From Thuidium tamariscinum (Eukaryota > Streptophyta > Bryopsida > Hypnales > Thuidiaceae), in the NCBI GenBank assembly GCA_947034885.2, contig OX344751.2:9734001-9798000 (forward strand): 64,000 nucleotides of DNA, written 5' to 3'. Each line of letters starts with the position of its first letter. Position 1 is the first letter of the stretch. Of the stretch, positions 36,400-48,908 are shown one piece after another. The position numbers were made by a program, and so were the translations under genes. The notes under the pieces were generated by a model. The model searched no databases. It worked only from the letters and a program-made list of their open reading frames with translations, and was not told the DNA's origin.

Positions 36400-36799
36400 C
36401 CGCCTTTGCTAGGAACGTCCACAAGTCCCCAACTGGTAAGTTACCACTCACCGACTTTTGTCAGTAGTGACTTTGTAAGTGGCAGACTCTCTTGTCTGTG
36501 ACTGAGTGAATTCCCTGGTAATCTGGGAAGGCCCCCCCGCCTGCCATCTGGAGGCTTATCCTGAAACGACGCTCCCCGCTTCAAGTGCTGCCCAAGCCTG
36601 CCCCGCCTGCCTGTTCACTCCCTACAGCTGCATTTTGGGGGGCTGCCATTGGCTGGTGGTGGGTCGGGGAACGTGAAGGGAACGTGAAGGGAAGAAGAAG
36701 GGAACGAGGGAAGAAGCATCTAGAACTTGGGATTGGGGTACATTCTGGACCCATGGGGCCCGGGAGAATTTGTCGAGCAACACCAGCCCACCGTGGTCA
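36400..36799. other. GC-rich island without a recognised gene
   Basis: Abrupt GC-rich block in AT-rich DNA, with Pro/Gly-coding-like frames, a C run at about 36531 and a short direct repeat GAACGTGAAGGGAA (about 36668 and 36679). The frame at 36585-36944 runs across the border with the next MITE, so it is unlikely to be a real protein. Possibly a remnant of a GC-rich transposon, as at 44590-44930. Confidence 0.35.
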
Positions 36800-37158
36800 T
36801 AAGGTAGGAACACCCATAACCGTCAAAATAAGCAATTCAGTAGAGTTGAAGGTATCTTTTTCTAGAAAAAATATTTTTACAGTATTAGCAACTGAAAATC
36901 ATGAATTTAAAAAAAAATTTAAAAAATTTGGACAAGTCATTTAATTTTTGTGAATTTTCAAAGTGGAACTCACTAGGGCACTCTATACCACACTCTAGAA
37001 AATCTACCTTGATTCTCACAACAAAATCTAAAATATTCAGAGTTTACCAATCAAAATTAAGAGTGAGTGACAATTTGGAGGTACTCTTGAAGATGATTTA
37101 AGGGCACTCTACTTGTCAGTTATGGGTGCAGTAACGGTTATGGATGTTGCTACCTTAA
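36800..37158. mobile_element. MITE (~360 bp) with TAAGGTAG ends
   Basis: Left end TAAGGTAGGAACACCCATAA; right end inversely TAAGGTAGCAACATCCATAA, both continuing into CCGT. The interior is AT-rich and non-coding. The target duplication is not evident. Confidence 0.65.
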
Positions 37159-38644
37159 TTTGGAGTTTATTCTCATGTCATTGCTAAATTTTTTGGGTTT
37201 TTTTTTCTAACATGAAGCCAAAAAAATAGCGAGAGCAATTGAAATTAGATTTTTTTCAAAAAAAGTGAAAATTTGTTATAGATTTTTAAAGCAATGTGCC
37301 CAAAGGAGTCAATAGGCACCAACAAAAATTGTATTCAATATATTCATCTTCATCACCTAAAGTGAATATAATCATTTCTAATTAAAAGGCCATAAAAAGT
37401 CATTTGATTGCAATGGATTGTTTTACTTTACACTAAATAGTGAAATTAGGTTGCCCCTCACTAATTTGTTGACATTCCACACTATATAAATATAATATTG
37501 TTATTATCAAAGAATGTTCAACTTTTGAATTAGTTGTTGGTGTAGTTGGAATGCATGAACCTTTGTGTGTACAAATGGCAATAATTGTAGAAATATTTGT
37601 TGATCAATTTAGTAATAGGAATTAGGAACAAATCGAGAAAGTGTCAATTTGTGGAGAGAGCCCACCTTACATCAATCACTCATAGAAAAGACTAGGTCCA
37701 TAAGGCACTTGGGCTCTAGAAGTATCTCTTAGCGTAGAAGTAAATTTTTTTTCTCTTTGCACCAATAATGTACAAATAGTATACATTTCAAGAGGTGGAT
37801 ACATTCAATGACCGTTGTATTTCAATTTCAAAAAATCACAATCAATTCTTTAAAGCTCCTGAAAAATATGAAATGGCTTGTGTTAGATGCCAATTCTATT
37901 TTGTTTGTCAAGGATATTATACTAAAAAAATAATTTCAATATGCTTTACTTCTCCAAAATAATTTTAGTTCTTAAATGGGTGCTTTATAGACCTCCTACT
38001 TTAATCTCAACTTGGTATGAAGACGGCTCAAATTTTATGTGAAATTGGCACTCTTGGCTCTAGACTACCAAAAAAAAATTTGCCACAAAACAAGTTAGAT
38101 GGGAATTTTTTTGTATAGGTACATGACTTAAGAAATATACCAATGCTAAAGGGACAAAACTTATCATTGTATAGTTTCTTATTTGATGTGATTATTAATT
38201 ATAAAAACTCTTAATATATATTTTCAGTAAAAGTTTAATCAAAAGACTTTTTATAGGTCATTATTTAAAAGACTATACTATAATTAGGACTATACTTAAA
38301 ACACCCCTTTCTCTTGTGTGAATTAGTGTTTTAGAAAAAGAACAAAATAATATGCTTTCATTGAAAACAATTTCAAGAAATATATATTTTTATGAATTTG
38401 CAATGGTCTATCTAAAAATATACAAAATCTTGTATGGACTTTCTATCCATTTATAGGCTTAAAAAATTTAATAAAAATTCTTAGATATTTTATACAATTC
38501 CTAGCTATAAAGACTTAATTTCAAAAATTTTAATGCAAAAAATTTAAGTAGAAAAGATCCAAAGTCAAAAAAATAGTAGAGCAAGGTATACAAATTCATA
38601 CTTTCTTTTTTACTTTGAATACCAATATTTCATAATTCTCATGA
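37159..38644. other. repeat-derived AT-rich DNA
   Basis: The part at 37740-37960 is a copy of the dispersed repeat also seen at 31900-32110. Elsewhere only AT-rich sequence; no gene. Confidence 0.4.
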
Positions 38645-39358
38645 TTCATCCTAAAGTACTAAATTGTATTTTTTTGGCAACGTAGTAATTTTGAACAACT
38701 CACTACAAATGGAATTTTTATTTTGAAATTTTGAAATTTTCACAAAACATTTTTCTAAAGAGTGCCTTTAAGGCCCAACAATTTTCAAAACTTTTGATTT
38801 CATAGTTAAAAATTTATTGTATGATATGTAGTTTTCATTGTTCGGTGGGAAATCCAAGCAATAAAAAAAACTTCTTTAATCATCATTTTTTAAGAAATGG
38901 AAATTTAGAAATGCTCTTTTTAGATTTATATCTTAGTAGCAAGCTTTAAATCATTTTATTTTGATCACTGAATCAAAAATTATGAAGAGTTTTAGTTTTG
39001 GATAATTTGCGGGCAAGGTTGTTATTTTGTGAACTTGTGAGCTTGTGAGCCTATGAGCATACAATTTTTTAAAAGATTTCATCTAAATTATTGGCCAAAT
39101 ATTATTAATTTTTAGTAAATTTTTGTGCCTATAACCATAGACCTATTATTGTGGTCCTTTGAACAAGCTTGCTATGCTATTTATAGTATTTTAGAGAAGA
39201 AGAAAAAATTTGTAACTAATTAGGATCCCTTTGAAATCAAGTGAGGTTATTCCATTCAAATTTAAATTTTTATGATCACTCACCTCCATCTTATTTTTTA
39301 GTACCTCTTAGCACTAAGGGAAGTTCCATAGTTGCAAAAAAAAATTTATTTTTTATTT

Positions 39359-39359
39359 T

Positions 39360-39391
<32 letters not shown>
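39359..39391. repeat. (TTG)n microsatellite
   Basis: About eleven uninterrupted TTG units inside the nested element. Confidence 0.95.
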
Positions 39392-39689
39392 GCTCTCTTT
39401 AGCACCGAGAGGTTCTAAGAACCAAGATGGAAGGGAGTGATCACAAAAATCTAACAAAGTTCAATAAGTATCATATCAAGATGACAAACACTCAATCTTC
39501 TTCTTAACATTGAGAGGTACCAAGAAACAAGAAGGAAGTGATCAATACAAACTCAATTTCATCTCCATTCATCTTTCATACCAATTGAGTTCTTCACCTT
39601 TATAATGTATACTTCTAAGTAAGATTAAAAATTAAAATTAAAATTAAAATTTTCATTTGATAAAACCACAGTAATAGGTCCACAATACA

Positions 39690-39910
39690 CTCCAAAGAAA
39701 AAGGGTATTTTAAATGAAATTTTTATTATAATTTTAGAGATAAGATTGTAAGTAATGACCTTTAAGGCAATTTTCAGCAAAAATTTACTAGAATTACATG
39801 TATTTCTAGTAAATTTTTGTTGAAAATTGCCTAAAAGGTCATTATTAATAATCTCATCTTTAGGATTATAATTTAAAACTCACTTAAAATACCCTTGTCT
39901 CTTGTAGTAA
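39690..39910. repeat. ~220-bp palindrome
   Basis: Arms pair from a GGGTATTTTAA block inward through AATGACCTTTAAGGCAATTT to a TACATGTA centre; the nearest arms (TTTACTAGAA / TTCTAGTAAA) are perfect. A transcript would fold into a long hairpin. Confidence 0.8.
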
Positions 39911-40629
39911 TAGTAAGTACTAAAATCTATATTTTTCTTAAAAATTGATCAAATTTAAGATGGAATCTATTTTTACAAATACAATTAAGTTTTCTAATGC
40001 TTTTTCAAAAATTTAAACTCTATACTCTTGCTCTATGCTCACATGCTCACAAAATAGCATCATTGCTTTGTGGGCAGTAGTAATTAGAATCTCTACCCTA
40101 CAAAAAGTTTGAATTCATTTGTTTAATCCAAATTTTAATATTTTTGATTTTAAGAAAAATGTTAGGTGTAAGTTGTTCATTACAACACTTTAATCATTGT
40201 AATTGACATTTTTTAATTCCATTAAAAAAAATTGCCAATACTTTAGTATTTTGGATCATATTCTACTTCTTTCCACTTATTAGATTTTTCTCTATTTTGG
40301 ACAATTCCAAATAATTTGAAAATTTTCAAGCATGTAAACAACTTGCTTTGAAGAACAAATCCAAAGAATAACCACCATTTTGGACATTTTTTCATACAAA
40401 TGTGACCATCTAAACTACAACTACCTAATTTTTTGCAAACACTCATATCTTGCAACCTACATTGTAGAAGTTTTTGAAAAATTTCTACATCTATTCAAAT
40501 GAGTTCTTTACAAGATCCTATGGTTGCATGTGTCTAAAAATAATTTTTTTCTAAATGTTGGTACTTGGACTAGAAATGGTCATTTTAAAACATTTTTAGT
40601 GAAAACATAGTAAAAAATCTTCACGGGTT

Positions 40630-41842
40630 TATATATATAAAGTTTTTGACACAAATAAAGGAATCCTTTACTACATGAGAATGGATTTAAATGCTGAAGT
40701 TTTATCTACACATTCTCATACAAGCCTAATCTAATATCTTGTAATTGATCATGCAAATTTGTAATATTTTTCATCATAGCTCTTTGTATTAGAATTGATA
40801 ATTTTGAAGTTTAAAAAAAAAATTATAGTCATTAATTGTTAGGGATTAATTCAAAGTTAAGTCTTTTTTTCCTCTTTGCTTAGCTGACTATTTAGCAATT
40901 GTACTAAGATATTGTTCATGTTTGTTTAGTCTTGGCCATTCAAATAAGGTTTATATTTTCACAATATACAACTATTTTTATGTCTAGTCTACTATGTAAG
41001 ATCTTTTAGGGACAATCTAAGTGTGGCCATAGTTGTAGCTATATATTGCAAAAAAGAAGCATTCCATTGAAATGCTTGGGGCTTAATCCTAGAATGCCTT
41101 GATCACAATGGAAATCATCCTTTCCAAGGTAGAACCATCCATAACCAACCAACACCTCATAGTCAATCTAGAATGTGTTTTTTTTATTCCTCTTTTTCAA
41201 ATTTCAAACTAAAAATTCATGGCATATATTCCAAAGTAGTGTCCAAGAAAGTAATAAGCAATGACTAAAAAATTAATTTTTTCTGTGATCAAAATTAGAA
41301 GAGTACTCTCATTGGCTATAGATTTGGCACATTTTTTGCCTTTCAAAATTCATAGTAATTTCAATTTATGTAATAAAACTACCAAAGTTTTTGCAATTCT
41401 ATTATTTCTATCACTGCACCTTTGAAAATATTTACTTTGCCTTGCACTAGACCAAATCATGTCTACAATTCCTTAAATAATCAATTATAGGTGGTTGTAC
41501 TTTAGTCCTCTATAAATCATTTATTAGTTCCAAAAAACACCCAATCAAACTCATTGAAAGTAAAAAAATTATTGTGTAAAACCTCTTTGATTTGTTCACA
41601 AGAAATTTGATTCCAAAGATGAATATTTGTACTTCTACATCATATATTGGACACTTTTATGTGGCTAAAATGTTTCAAAATATGGTGAGTATTTCAATAA
41701 AGTCAAGTCAATGGATGGCTCTATTTAGAGATTGATGGAGGTTGTTGTCAATCTATTGCCCTTGTATTGATAATCGTCAAGACAGAGAGGAACATTTCAT
41801 TTGTTAAAAAAACAAGAAGAATAGGGTATCCTATATATTTCC
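40630..41842. other. AT-rich intergenic DNA, nothing recognised
   Basis: No gene, MITE ends or strong repeat structure was identified. Confidence 0.4.
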
Positions 41843-42113
41843 AATGCCAGATTTAAATCCTACCATCGAAGGTGGCCCAATACGGCAAATTTTGGATTTT
41901 CAAGGTAAAAGTTTTAAAAAAACTCTCTATTTTGTGTCCTATTTTGAGAATGTTCGACACCTTTCCTAGCTAATTTGGGGTCTTTGATTGCAAATATGAA
42001 TTTAGATTTTGTAAAAAAAACAAAAAAACTTGCATAAAATAAAAATTCTTGCAGTTTTTCCTAATGTAAATCCACCCTATTGGGCCCACCTTTGAAGGTA
42101 GGATTTAGCATTC
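41843..42113. mobile_element. MITE (~271 bp) with AATCCTACC inverted ends
   Basis: Left end AATGCCAGATTTAAATCC then TACCATCGAAGGTGGCCCAA; right end inversely AATGCTAAATCCTACCTTCAAAGGTGGGCCCAATA in two adjoining parts. Related end motifs (GTTAAATCCTGCC, GTTAAATCTTGTAATC) occur at 32373 and 51089, so a family is present. Confidence 0.65.
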
Positions 42114-43639
42114 TCCATTTTCAACAAAGATTGGAACAAATTTCCATTTTCTCCTTGCAATGCATGTTTTTGTACTTTCTCAAGTTTTGGACCAATGAGT
42201 GAATGATACATAAGTGAGCACAAAGTAGAAAATAATTAGTGGAAAAGTAGTTCTTGAACAATCAGACTTGGATGACTTTAGATCTTGGTCATGTCTCAAA
42301 TTAATTGCAAGGTCCTTCTATTGTAGGGCTTGAAGACAAATCTTTTCAATTGAATGTAGAAATCAAAGTTACATTACTCCAACTTGAGGAGATTACTTGT
42401 GGTTTTTAGAAAACTACGTGAGTTAAAAGATAGGGTCCATTTAATTCAAAGGAGATAAATTTTATATAATATGTAGGATTACTATAGGGTCGATGAAATG
42501 CCACATATCCTATTATTTATAAATTAGATTATGTAAAAAAAAAATTTAGTAGGAATTTTTATTAATAAATTAGCCTTAACAAATAGGGTCCATACAAATT
42601 TTTGGTAATACAATGAGTATAAATGTAGAAAATTTTTTAAGTGAATGATAAAACCTACACAATCTAGCAAATAATTGTAGCCTATATATACAAATCTTTC
42701 TATAAGTATGCCAACTATGAGACAACGTGTAAGAATCTGTTGTTTCAAGACAAAAGAGTTGAGCTGTAAATATACAATGAGGTTGTATTATATGGATTTG
42801 TGTGTATATGAAGTACCCATTAACCCTAAAGGACCAACGTGCCTTTTTTGGCAATATAGCGATTCTGGGTAGGTACATGTGACTAGAGATTTCCATGTTT
42901 TGGAACCAAAATTTAATAGAAGGTGTAGATGAGGAAATATCTTTAAAGCCCAACAATTTTCGTGACTTTTGACTTCATGGTTGAAAAGTTATTGCACAAT
43001 ATGTTGTTTGTTTCTCAACTTGGGCAATTTGGGCAGATAAAAAAAATCATTTTTTTTGGAATCAAAAATTTGAAATTGGTTTTATAGATTTATATATACG
43101 TGGAAATTAAGCTTTGAATAATTCCATTGGGATTAATGAGTCAAAAGTTACAAAGGATTTTAGTTTGCAAGTAGTTATGGATTCCCTACTCTAAAATAAA
43201 CTTTGAAGTCCTTTATTTTACTCAATTTTCAATATTTTTCCAAAAAAATAAAAACATAGGGTGTAGATTGTTTATTACAACATTTAAACCATTGGTATTG
43301 GCATTTTTCAATTCAATAAATAAATTGTTACCATTTTTGTATTTTGAATCATTCTCTATTTCTTTCTATTTATTATTTTTTTGTACATGTTGTTGTGGGC
43401 GCTTCATTCCCACCCTTGGAATTAAGCGATCACAACCAGGCTCTAGTCCTAACGATCCTATTACCTACGGGTGTCTAAGCGTCAATCCATTGTGCCTTCC
43501 AAGCAATGGATCTTTACTATCCTACCTACTCGACCAAGGGTTTGTTTCGTTCTTCTGCCCTACTTCTAATTGTTCCTCCCTCTATGTGTTTCGTTCTCTT
43601 GTCCTACTTCTACTCCTCGTATTTTAATTAAATACTTCT

Positions 43640-44045
43640 ACTCTACGTAGTTCTCTTATTCTACCTCTATTCTACGTATTTCAATTAAGTACTTCTACTT
43701 TACGTAGTTGTCTTGTTCTACCTCTACTCTACATATTTTAATGGAGTACCTCTACTCTATGTATTTTAATGGAGTACCTCTACTCTATGTATTTTAATGG
43801 AGTACCTCTACTCTACGTAGTTGTCTTGTTCTACCTCTACTCTACGTATTTTAATGGAGTACCTCTACTCTACGTATTTCAATTAAATACTTCTATTTTA
43901 CGTATTCGTCTTGCTCTACTTCTAATTTACGTATTTTAATGGAGTACCTCTACTCTACGTATTTCAATTAAATGCTTCTACTTTACGTATCCGTCTTGCT
44001 CTACTTCTAATTTATGTATTTTAATTAGCTACCTCTACTCTACGT
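43640..44045. repeat. CTCTACTCTACGTATTTTAAT tandem array
   Basis: Roughly a dozen diverged units of about 30 bp built from ACCTCTACTCTACGTATTTT and AATGGAGT or AATTAAAT spacers, within the LTR-like insertion. Confidence 0.85.
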
Positions 44046-44394
44046 ATTTGTCTCTTTTTGCTTGTTCCTCTTAACTCGTGGTTGTTCCTTTACTTCAATT
44101 CCTACTTGCTAATCACGGGTTCCTAATTATGGCTTATTCGTGGCTTCTAGTTCTAATTTCTCGCTTGCTCTAGTCAATTGCAATTAAATAAGGAAAGGAG
44201 TGGGCTAAGGTTTAGGAACCCACCTCCAGTGTGTATGTCGCGGCCTCTCCTAGCTCCCTGGCTTCTTGCGCCATATCCACCATAGCCATTCTTCAGCTCC
44301 GATTGGGTCTCAGTTCCGTTCTTTTAATTATCCCCTGCCGGGCAGGTTTACAAATAAGCCTCCTTCCGGCCGTTTTATGTCTCCACTATTTCCT

Positions 44395-44580
44395 AAACTA
44401 TACTATCCCCCTAAATGTCTTTTTCCTAACCCTAGCTATACTATCTTCTAAGTGTATTTTTTCCTAATCCCAACTATACTATCTTCTAAGTGTATTTTTA
44501 CTAACCCCAACTACACTATCTTCTAAGTGTATTTTTCCTAACCCCAACTACACTATCCCCCTAAGTGTCTTTTTCTTAAC
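44395..44580. repeat. ~45-bp tandem repeat
   Basis: Four units with CTATACTATCTTCTAAGTGT or CTACACTATC followed by ATTTTTCCTAACCCCAA-like sequence, within the LTR-like insertion. They are followed by a GC-rich GGCCCCAGCCCCGAAACCCTT repeat. Confidence 0.8.
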
Positions 44581-45199
44581 CCACTAGTTTTTGTTTTGGG
44601 AAGGGAGGCCCTTGGGCCGGACCCCAAGCCCCGATACCCTGAACCCCAGACCCCAGCCCCGAAACCCTTGGCCCCAGCCCCGAAACCCTTGACCCCGCCC
44701 CGATACTTCCTGAGGCCCGGCGGTCTGCTGCGGCCCCGATGGGGAGCCCGGCGGGTCTGCTGCGGCGTCGGCTGGGGGGAACCCGGTGGGCTGCTGTGGC
44801 GCCCGACTGGGGGGGAGCCCGGCTGGTCTGGCTGAGTGCTTGGCTGGGCTGGCTGATCTGGTCTGGCCTAGCTGAGCGTTGGCTGGATTGGCTGGTTGTT
44901 TATTTTTTACAACTGTTGCCTAACAACTAGCCACACTCTTTGAAGAAACCACTTGAACCAAACCTAACTAAACTAAATGTCCACACAAAAGGGTTCACCC
45001 CAAAGGTGGGTGCCCACCTCTCCTTGTAATACAACTACTACTTTATTGTTGGATGCTAAACGTTGCATTAGTGCCTAACATGTTGGACACTAAACGTTGA
45101 GACTAGCTCAAAGATGGCCTCCTTTGACACCCCGCTAAGACTTAGGGGGTCCAAAGCTTCGCTGTGAGGGGAGGTGTTTGACACGTGACTAAGACTTCC

Positions 45200-45370
45200 T
45201 ATTGCTCTAGAGGTGAAGGGGGGCCATAGCTTCACCGTCCCCTATGGGACAAGCTTACCCTTGTGCACAATAGAAGAGGGAAGTGAGAAGTAACAAGTGT
45301 CTACTTAAGCATGACGGTCAAAGCTTCGCCGTCCCCTATGGGACTAGCTCAACCTTGTACACAAGAGAGG
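45200..45370. repeat. ~105-bp imperfect duplication
   Basis: CCGTCCCCTATGGGAC occurs at about 45236 and 45331, each preceded by AGCTTCRCC and followed by AGCT and ACCTTGT-CACAA sequence. Non-coding and inside the LTR-like insertion. Confidence 0.65.
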
Positions 45371-47185
45371 AGGGAGAAAAGGAGGGTACAAGTTTGCAAC
45401 ATACGCTCAAATTCACCTCCCAAGTCACCCCTCGGTTCCTTACAAGCCTCTCCCACAACAACATTCACTTGCCTTACAATGCAAAAGGTAACCCAATATT
45501 AATTAATAAAAGTTTCCACACAACTTGGGGGGGGTCTCAAGTCCCCAAGTAAAAACCACAAGAACCAAGGGTGCAACAACCCCAAAACTATCAAAGGCTC
45601 CTTTGGCATCAAAAGCCAAAGAAAATCCGGCATAACCCGGGCCCAATAGTGCTCCTCCCTTAAATGGGTAGGAGTGAGAGAGAGAGAGAATGAGAGGAGA
45701 ATGCCGCCCCTTTTATACTCAAAAGGGAGCAACACCCCCCCCCTTAATCTACTAAGAATAACTAGATGAGGGAAATTAGGAGGTCCGTACATGTTTACCC
45801 CTCCCAAATCTAATCATCTACCTAAAATCTACACAATTTGAATTGGGAAATTCAAATCTTACGTAACCTCACAAGAACTTGCAAAACCATCAAATTTACC
45901 TTCCCCAAAATCTACAAGTTCTCACATGGGAGAAGTTCCCATGTGTTCCCACCTACTTAATTTGAAATTACTTACACCAAAGCACATGAGCCACCTCCAC
46001 TAACTTTTTGAGGTGGTACTTGCTCCCACATGTGCCTGGAGTTCCTCACACGTTCCCTACGGCTAATGGGGCCCAAACTCCCCAAAAATGCATTGGGGGG
46101 CCTAAAACCCCCATTTCTTCTCCATGTGTTGTCCCCAAAAGGCTAACTTTTGGAGTTTAGCTCCAAATGGCAAACGGATTGCGCCATTGGCTCCGGAAGG
46201 CCATAATTAGCCTAGAAAGAACCCTTTACCCCTTACACTATGTCCAAATTCTCGAGGAATCTTAGCGTAAGCTGGGATCAAAGTTGGGATAAATTCCCAA
46301 CTTTTGGAGTTTAGCAATTTTGGACCCCAAACCTTCACCAATCTTCCAAGCAGATGGAAGGGGGTAGGAATAGACCCAAGATAGGCTCCGTTCCAATGTC
46401 GTATGGCCTCGGTACGCCGGTCAACCGCCGCTTTCGTCATTTAATTTGTTAGTTGGGGAGGAATGTCGCCGATTCGGGATCTTCCAACTATCGTTTTGTC
46501 TTGAAACTTGGGGAAGCGCTCCGTTGGTGTGAGACCGCCTCGCCGGATTTTTAGTGGGATTTTACCGCACTCTGGGATATTCTTTCGAATTCCCACCCAA
46601 AGTCCACCGCGGTTGACCGTCTGGGAAAAAATCCAACCAATGTCGGAAAATTCCCAAACTTTAGAGGGGACCACCCATGGGATCCCCCCACTCGGATGCA
46701 AATCTGCATCCCTCCTGCGTGCTCCTAGAATTAGGAAATTGCCCGGTACCTGCATTTCAAGGTTAGTATTTTATCCGTATTCTCTTCGATGCTATGAGGA
46801 GTGGGGGATTCCTCCTAGATACCCCTATGAGGACTTCCTAGCCTAGACAGGGACTTTTTAGGCTTCTTACCCTAATCCTGCATGTCTCTATCAATTTGGC
46901 GTCCATTTAGCTAAGACTAGGCCCGTTTTGGATGTAAACTATCCTAAATCCCACCTAATGACCAAATGGCACATTAATATGTGTAATGCCAATACAGGTT
47001 TAATGCCCTTTTGTGGGTATTATGAGCCTAAATACGCCTTAGTTTATGTATAAATTCGAAAAAAGAACCCGTGAGTCCCCGGTGACGAATCGGGGACTCA
47101 CAGTTGTACAATTCCAAATGATTTCAAAATTTTCAAGTATGTAGCCAACTTGAATAGAAGAACAAATCCAAAGAGTTGCAACCAC

Positions 47186-47458
47186 ATTAGAAGATTTTTG
47201 AGGCCATTAGAAGACTGCGGGTTCCCGGATTGTGGGAATACAGTTTCTACTGCGTGAACAGAAACCTAACGTGGTCGAGAGAGTGCCACATCATAAATTT
47301 ATTTTTTTCTGAAATTTTTTTTTGGGCTTTTTCTCATATTTCAGGACCCAATTTTTTTTTTTTGGTAAATGCTGGCCTGACAACGGCCAGCAGTTCGGGA
47401 ACAATTTTGGGGAACAACCCCAAAACGGCCCTTTGGAGGCCTCAAATCCCCTCTAATG
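47186..47458. mobile_element. 273-bp MITE in the TTAA-ended element
   Basis: Left ATTAGAAGATTTTTGAGGCC and right, read inversely, ATTAGAGGGGATTTGAGGCC. It interrupts a stretch (CAAAGAGTAACCACCATTTT) that is continuous in the copies at 40340 and 56255. No coding capacity. Confidence 0.65.
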
Positions 47459-47742
47459 TTTTGGACATTTTTTCATACAAATGTATCCTTTCGAAGTACA
47501 GCTTCTTGGATTTTTGCAGTGTTAAAAAAAGATTTTTGTAACTTCAAAGACTAATTTCTTGCAATCTACGCTACAAAAATTTCTGAAATTTTTTCTACAT
47601 ATCTACAAAATAGTGCACTAAAAGATCCTATGGTTATATATGTCAAAAAATGTTTTTTCTTGTGAAATTTGGTAGCTGTCTTAGAAATCACAATTTTGGA
47701 GCAGTTTGGGTGGAAATATAGTTGAGGTCCTTTAGGGGTTAA

Positions 47743-48908
47743 GAAATTATTGTAGGATTTGGGTATTGTCATTTCCATGCAGCAAGGGTTGCTGACAACG
47801 TTTGCCTTGTTGTCTCACACCATTGATTCTAAAGTCATACCATTGCATATGCATATATATAGAGAGATAAAATAAATATGATCTCTATTTTACAATAGAG
47901 GTCATATTTAGGTAATAATCTACACTGTTTCTAGAGTGTTAATTTCTCATATTGTTGATGCTATATTGCTAGTATTGGTGTGTTTTTTAGTTTCAAGATC
48001 ATAATTATGTTTAATGTTTTTACAATGTTTGTTATTCACCATATCAAGTTGTTTAGAATACATGGTATAAAATTTAGAAATATTTAAAACTAATGTTGCA
48101 TTTCATACTTTTATTTGTCATTTGAAATTGTACTACAATACAAGTACTATATATATAAAAAGTGTACAGGTATGACACTAATTTTATAGTGTATTGTACA
48201 TAGGTATGAAAAAATTAGACATGTTAGTTTTGTATTTAAGATAGTCCAACTATAAAAACAACTTGAATGAATTTATAAAAAAATCATAGGATAGCAAAAA
48301 TATGCACTTGGTATCTTTATATGTAACAATACGATCATCTTAATTACCATAATGAAGATAAATAGCCCCATGTTAAATATCTTGTTCACGCATGTGTATA
48401 CATAAAATTACAAGGAGTGATCTCTACTGGTGCTCCACCAAATTAAATACATAATAAGTGATTGCCATCCTTGCACTTTTCCAAAAAGCAATGAAGTACT
48501 ATTAGAAAACATTGATTGCTTGTCCCAGCTAAACAATATGAATCACATACAAAGATTATACCCCTCCCTAATACAATGAACTAGTGCCAATCTTATTGCT
48601 TTATTACTTTAAAGAGGTTCTATTGTAGTAGAAATGTAAAGTCATGAGCAAAGGAGATATTAACAATTCCATACTTTTACATTTCTATTCTTTTGCATTT
48701 CTATTCTTTTGCATTTCCATACTTTTACTTTTCCATACTTTTCCAATTATATAAATTTCTATATTTGGTTGAAGAACTTACACACTAGTTATATACTTTA
48801 AATTTACAAGACTTTGTACCTAGTTTTCACAAGGTAAAGTTTGGGAGTCCTGGAGCATTTTGAAGACAGTTACAGTTCAAGCCATTTCCAAAAGCCAGAC
48901 ATCAATCC
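47743..48908. other. AT-rich intergenic DNA, nothing recognised
   Basis: A short tandem CTTTTGCATTTCTATT series lies at about 48680-48745. No gene found. Confidence 0.4.

Larger units (their letters stand above)
39017..40075. mobile_element. nested element with TATTTTGTGA inverted ends
   Basis: The left end GTTATTTTGTGAACTTGTGA is answered by the inverse of GCTATTTTGTGAGCATGTGA on the right. Flanking GCGGGCAAG and GTGGGCAG suggest a duplicated target of about 8-9 bp. The interior holds a TTG microsatellite (39359-39391) and a 220-bp palindrome (39690-39910). No transposase seen. Confidence 0.5.
38645..40629. mobile_element. TTAA-family element split by a nested insertion
   Basis: The blocks 38645-39016 and 40076-40629 match the left and right parts of the TTAA-ended element at 42824-47738 (GGCCCAACAATTTTC, AATTCCAAATAATTTGAAAA, CCACCATTTTGGACATTTTT, GATCCTATGGTT). 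The terminal CCC/TTAA signature has decayed. A different element of about 1.05 kb sits in the middle. Confidence 0.55.
43394..47102. mobile_element. 3.7-kb TG...CA insertion: solo LTR or coding-free LTR element
   Basis: Starts TGTGGGCGCTTC and ends GGACTCACA, flanked by the 5-bp repeat GTTGT (43389-43393 and 47103-47107). The interrupted host element gives the empty site. TG...CA ends and a 5-bp duplication fit an LTR retrotransposon. No gag or pol open frame and no second copy of the terminal sequence were found inside, so a very long solo LTR or a non-autonomous element is likely. It contains tandem arrays, a GC-rich block (44590-44930) and a terminal stem GTGAGTCCCCG/CGGGGACTCAC. Confidence 0.65.
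42824..47738. mobile_element. TTAA-ended piggyBac-like element with two nested insertions
   Basis: TTAA at 42820-42823 and 47739-47742. Left terminus CCCTAAAGGACCAACG, right terminus inversely CCCCTAAAGGACCTCAAC. Removing the LTR-like insertion (43394-47102 plus one 5-bp repeat) and the MITE (47186-47458) leaves about 930 bp, close to the 938-bp copy at 55988-56925, with the same block order in the opposite orientation. Confidence 0.7.

Noticed and set aside
36585-36944. 119-codon frame
   Set aside because: Runs from a GC-rich island across the end of a MITE; composition changes abruptly at the border.
44596-44930. Overlapping Pro/Gly/Trp-rich frames in the GC-rich block
   Set aside because: Low-complexity repeats inside the LTR-like insertion, no start context or homology; not gag-like.
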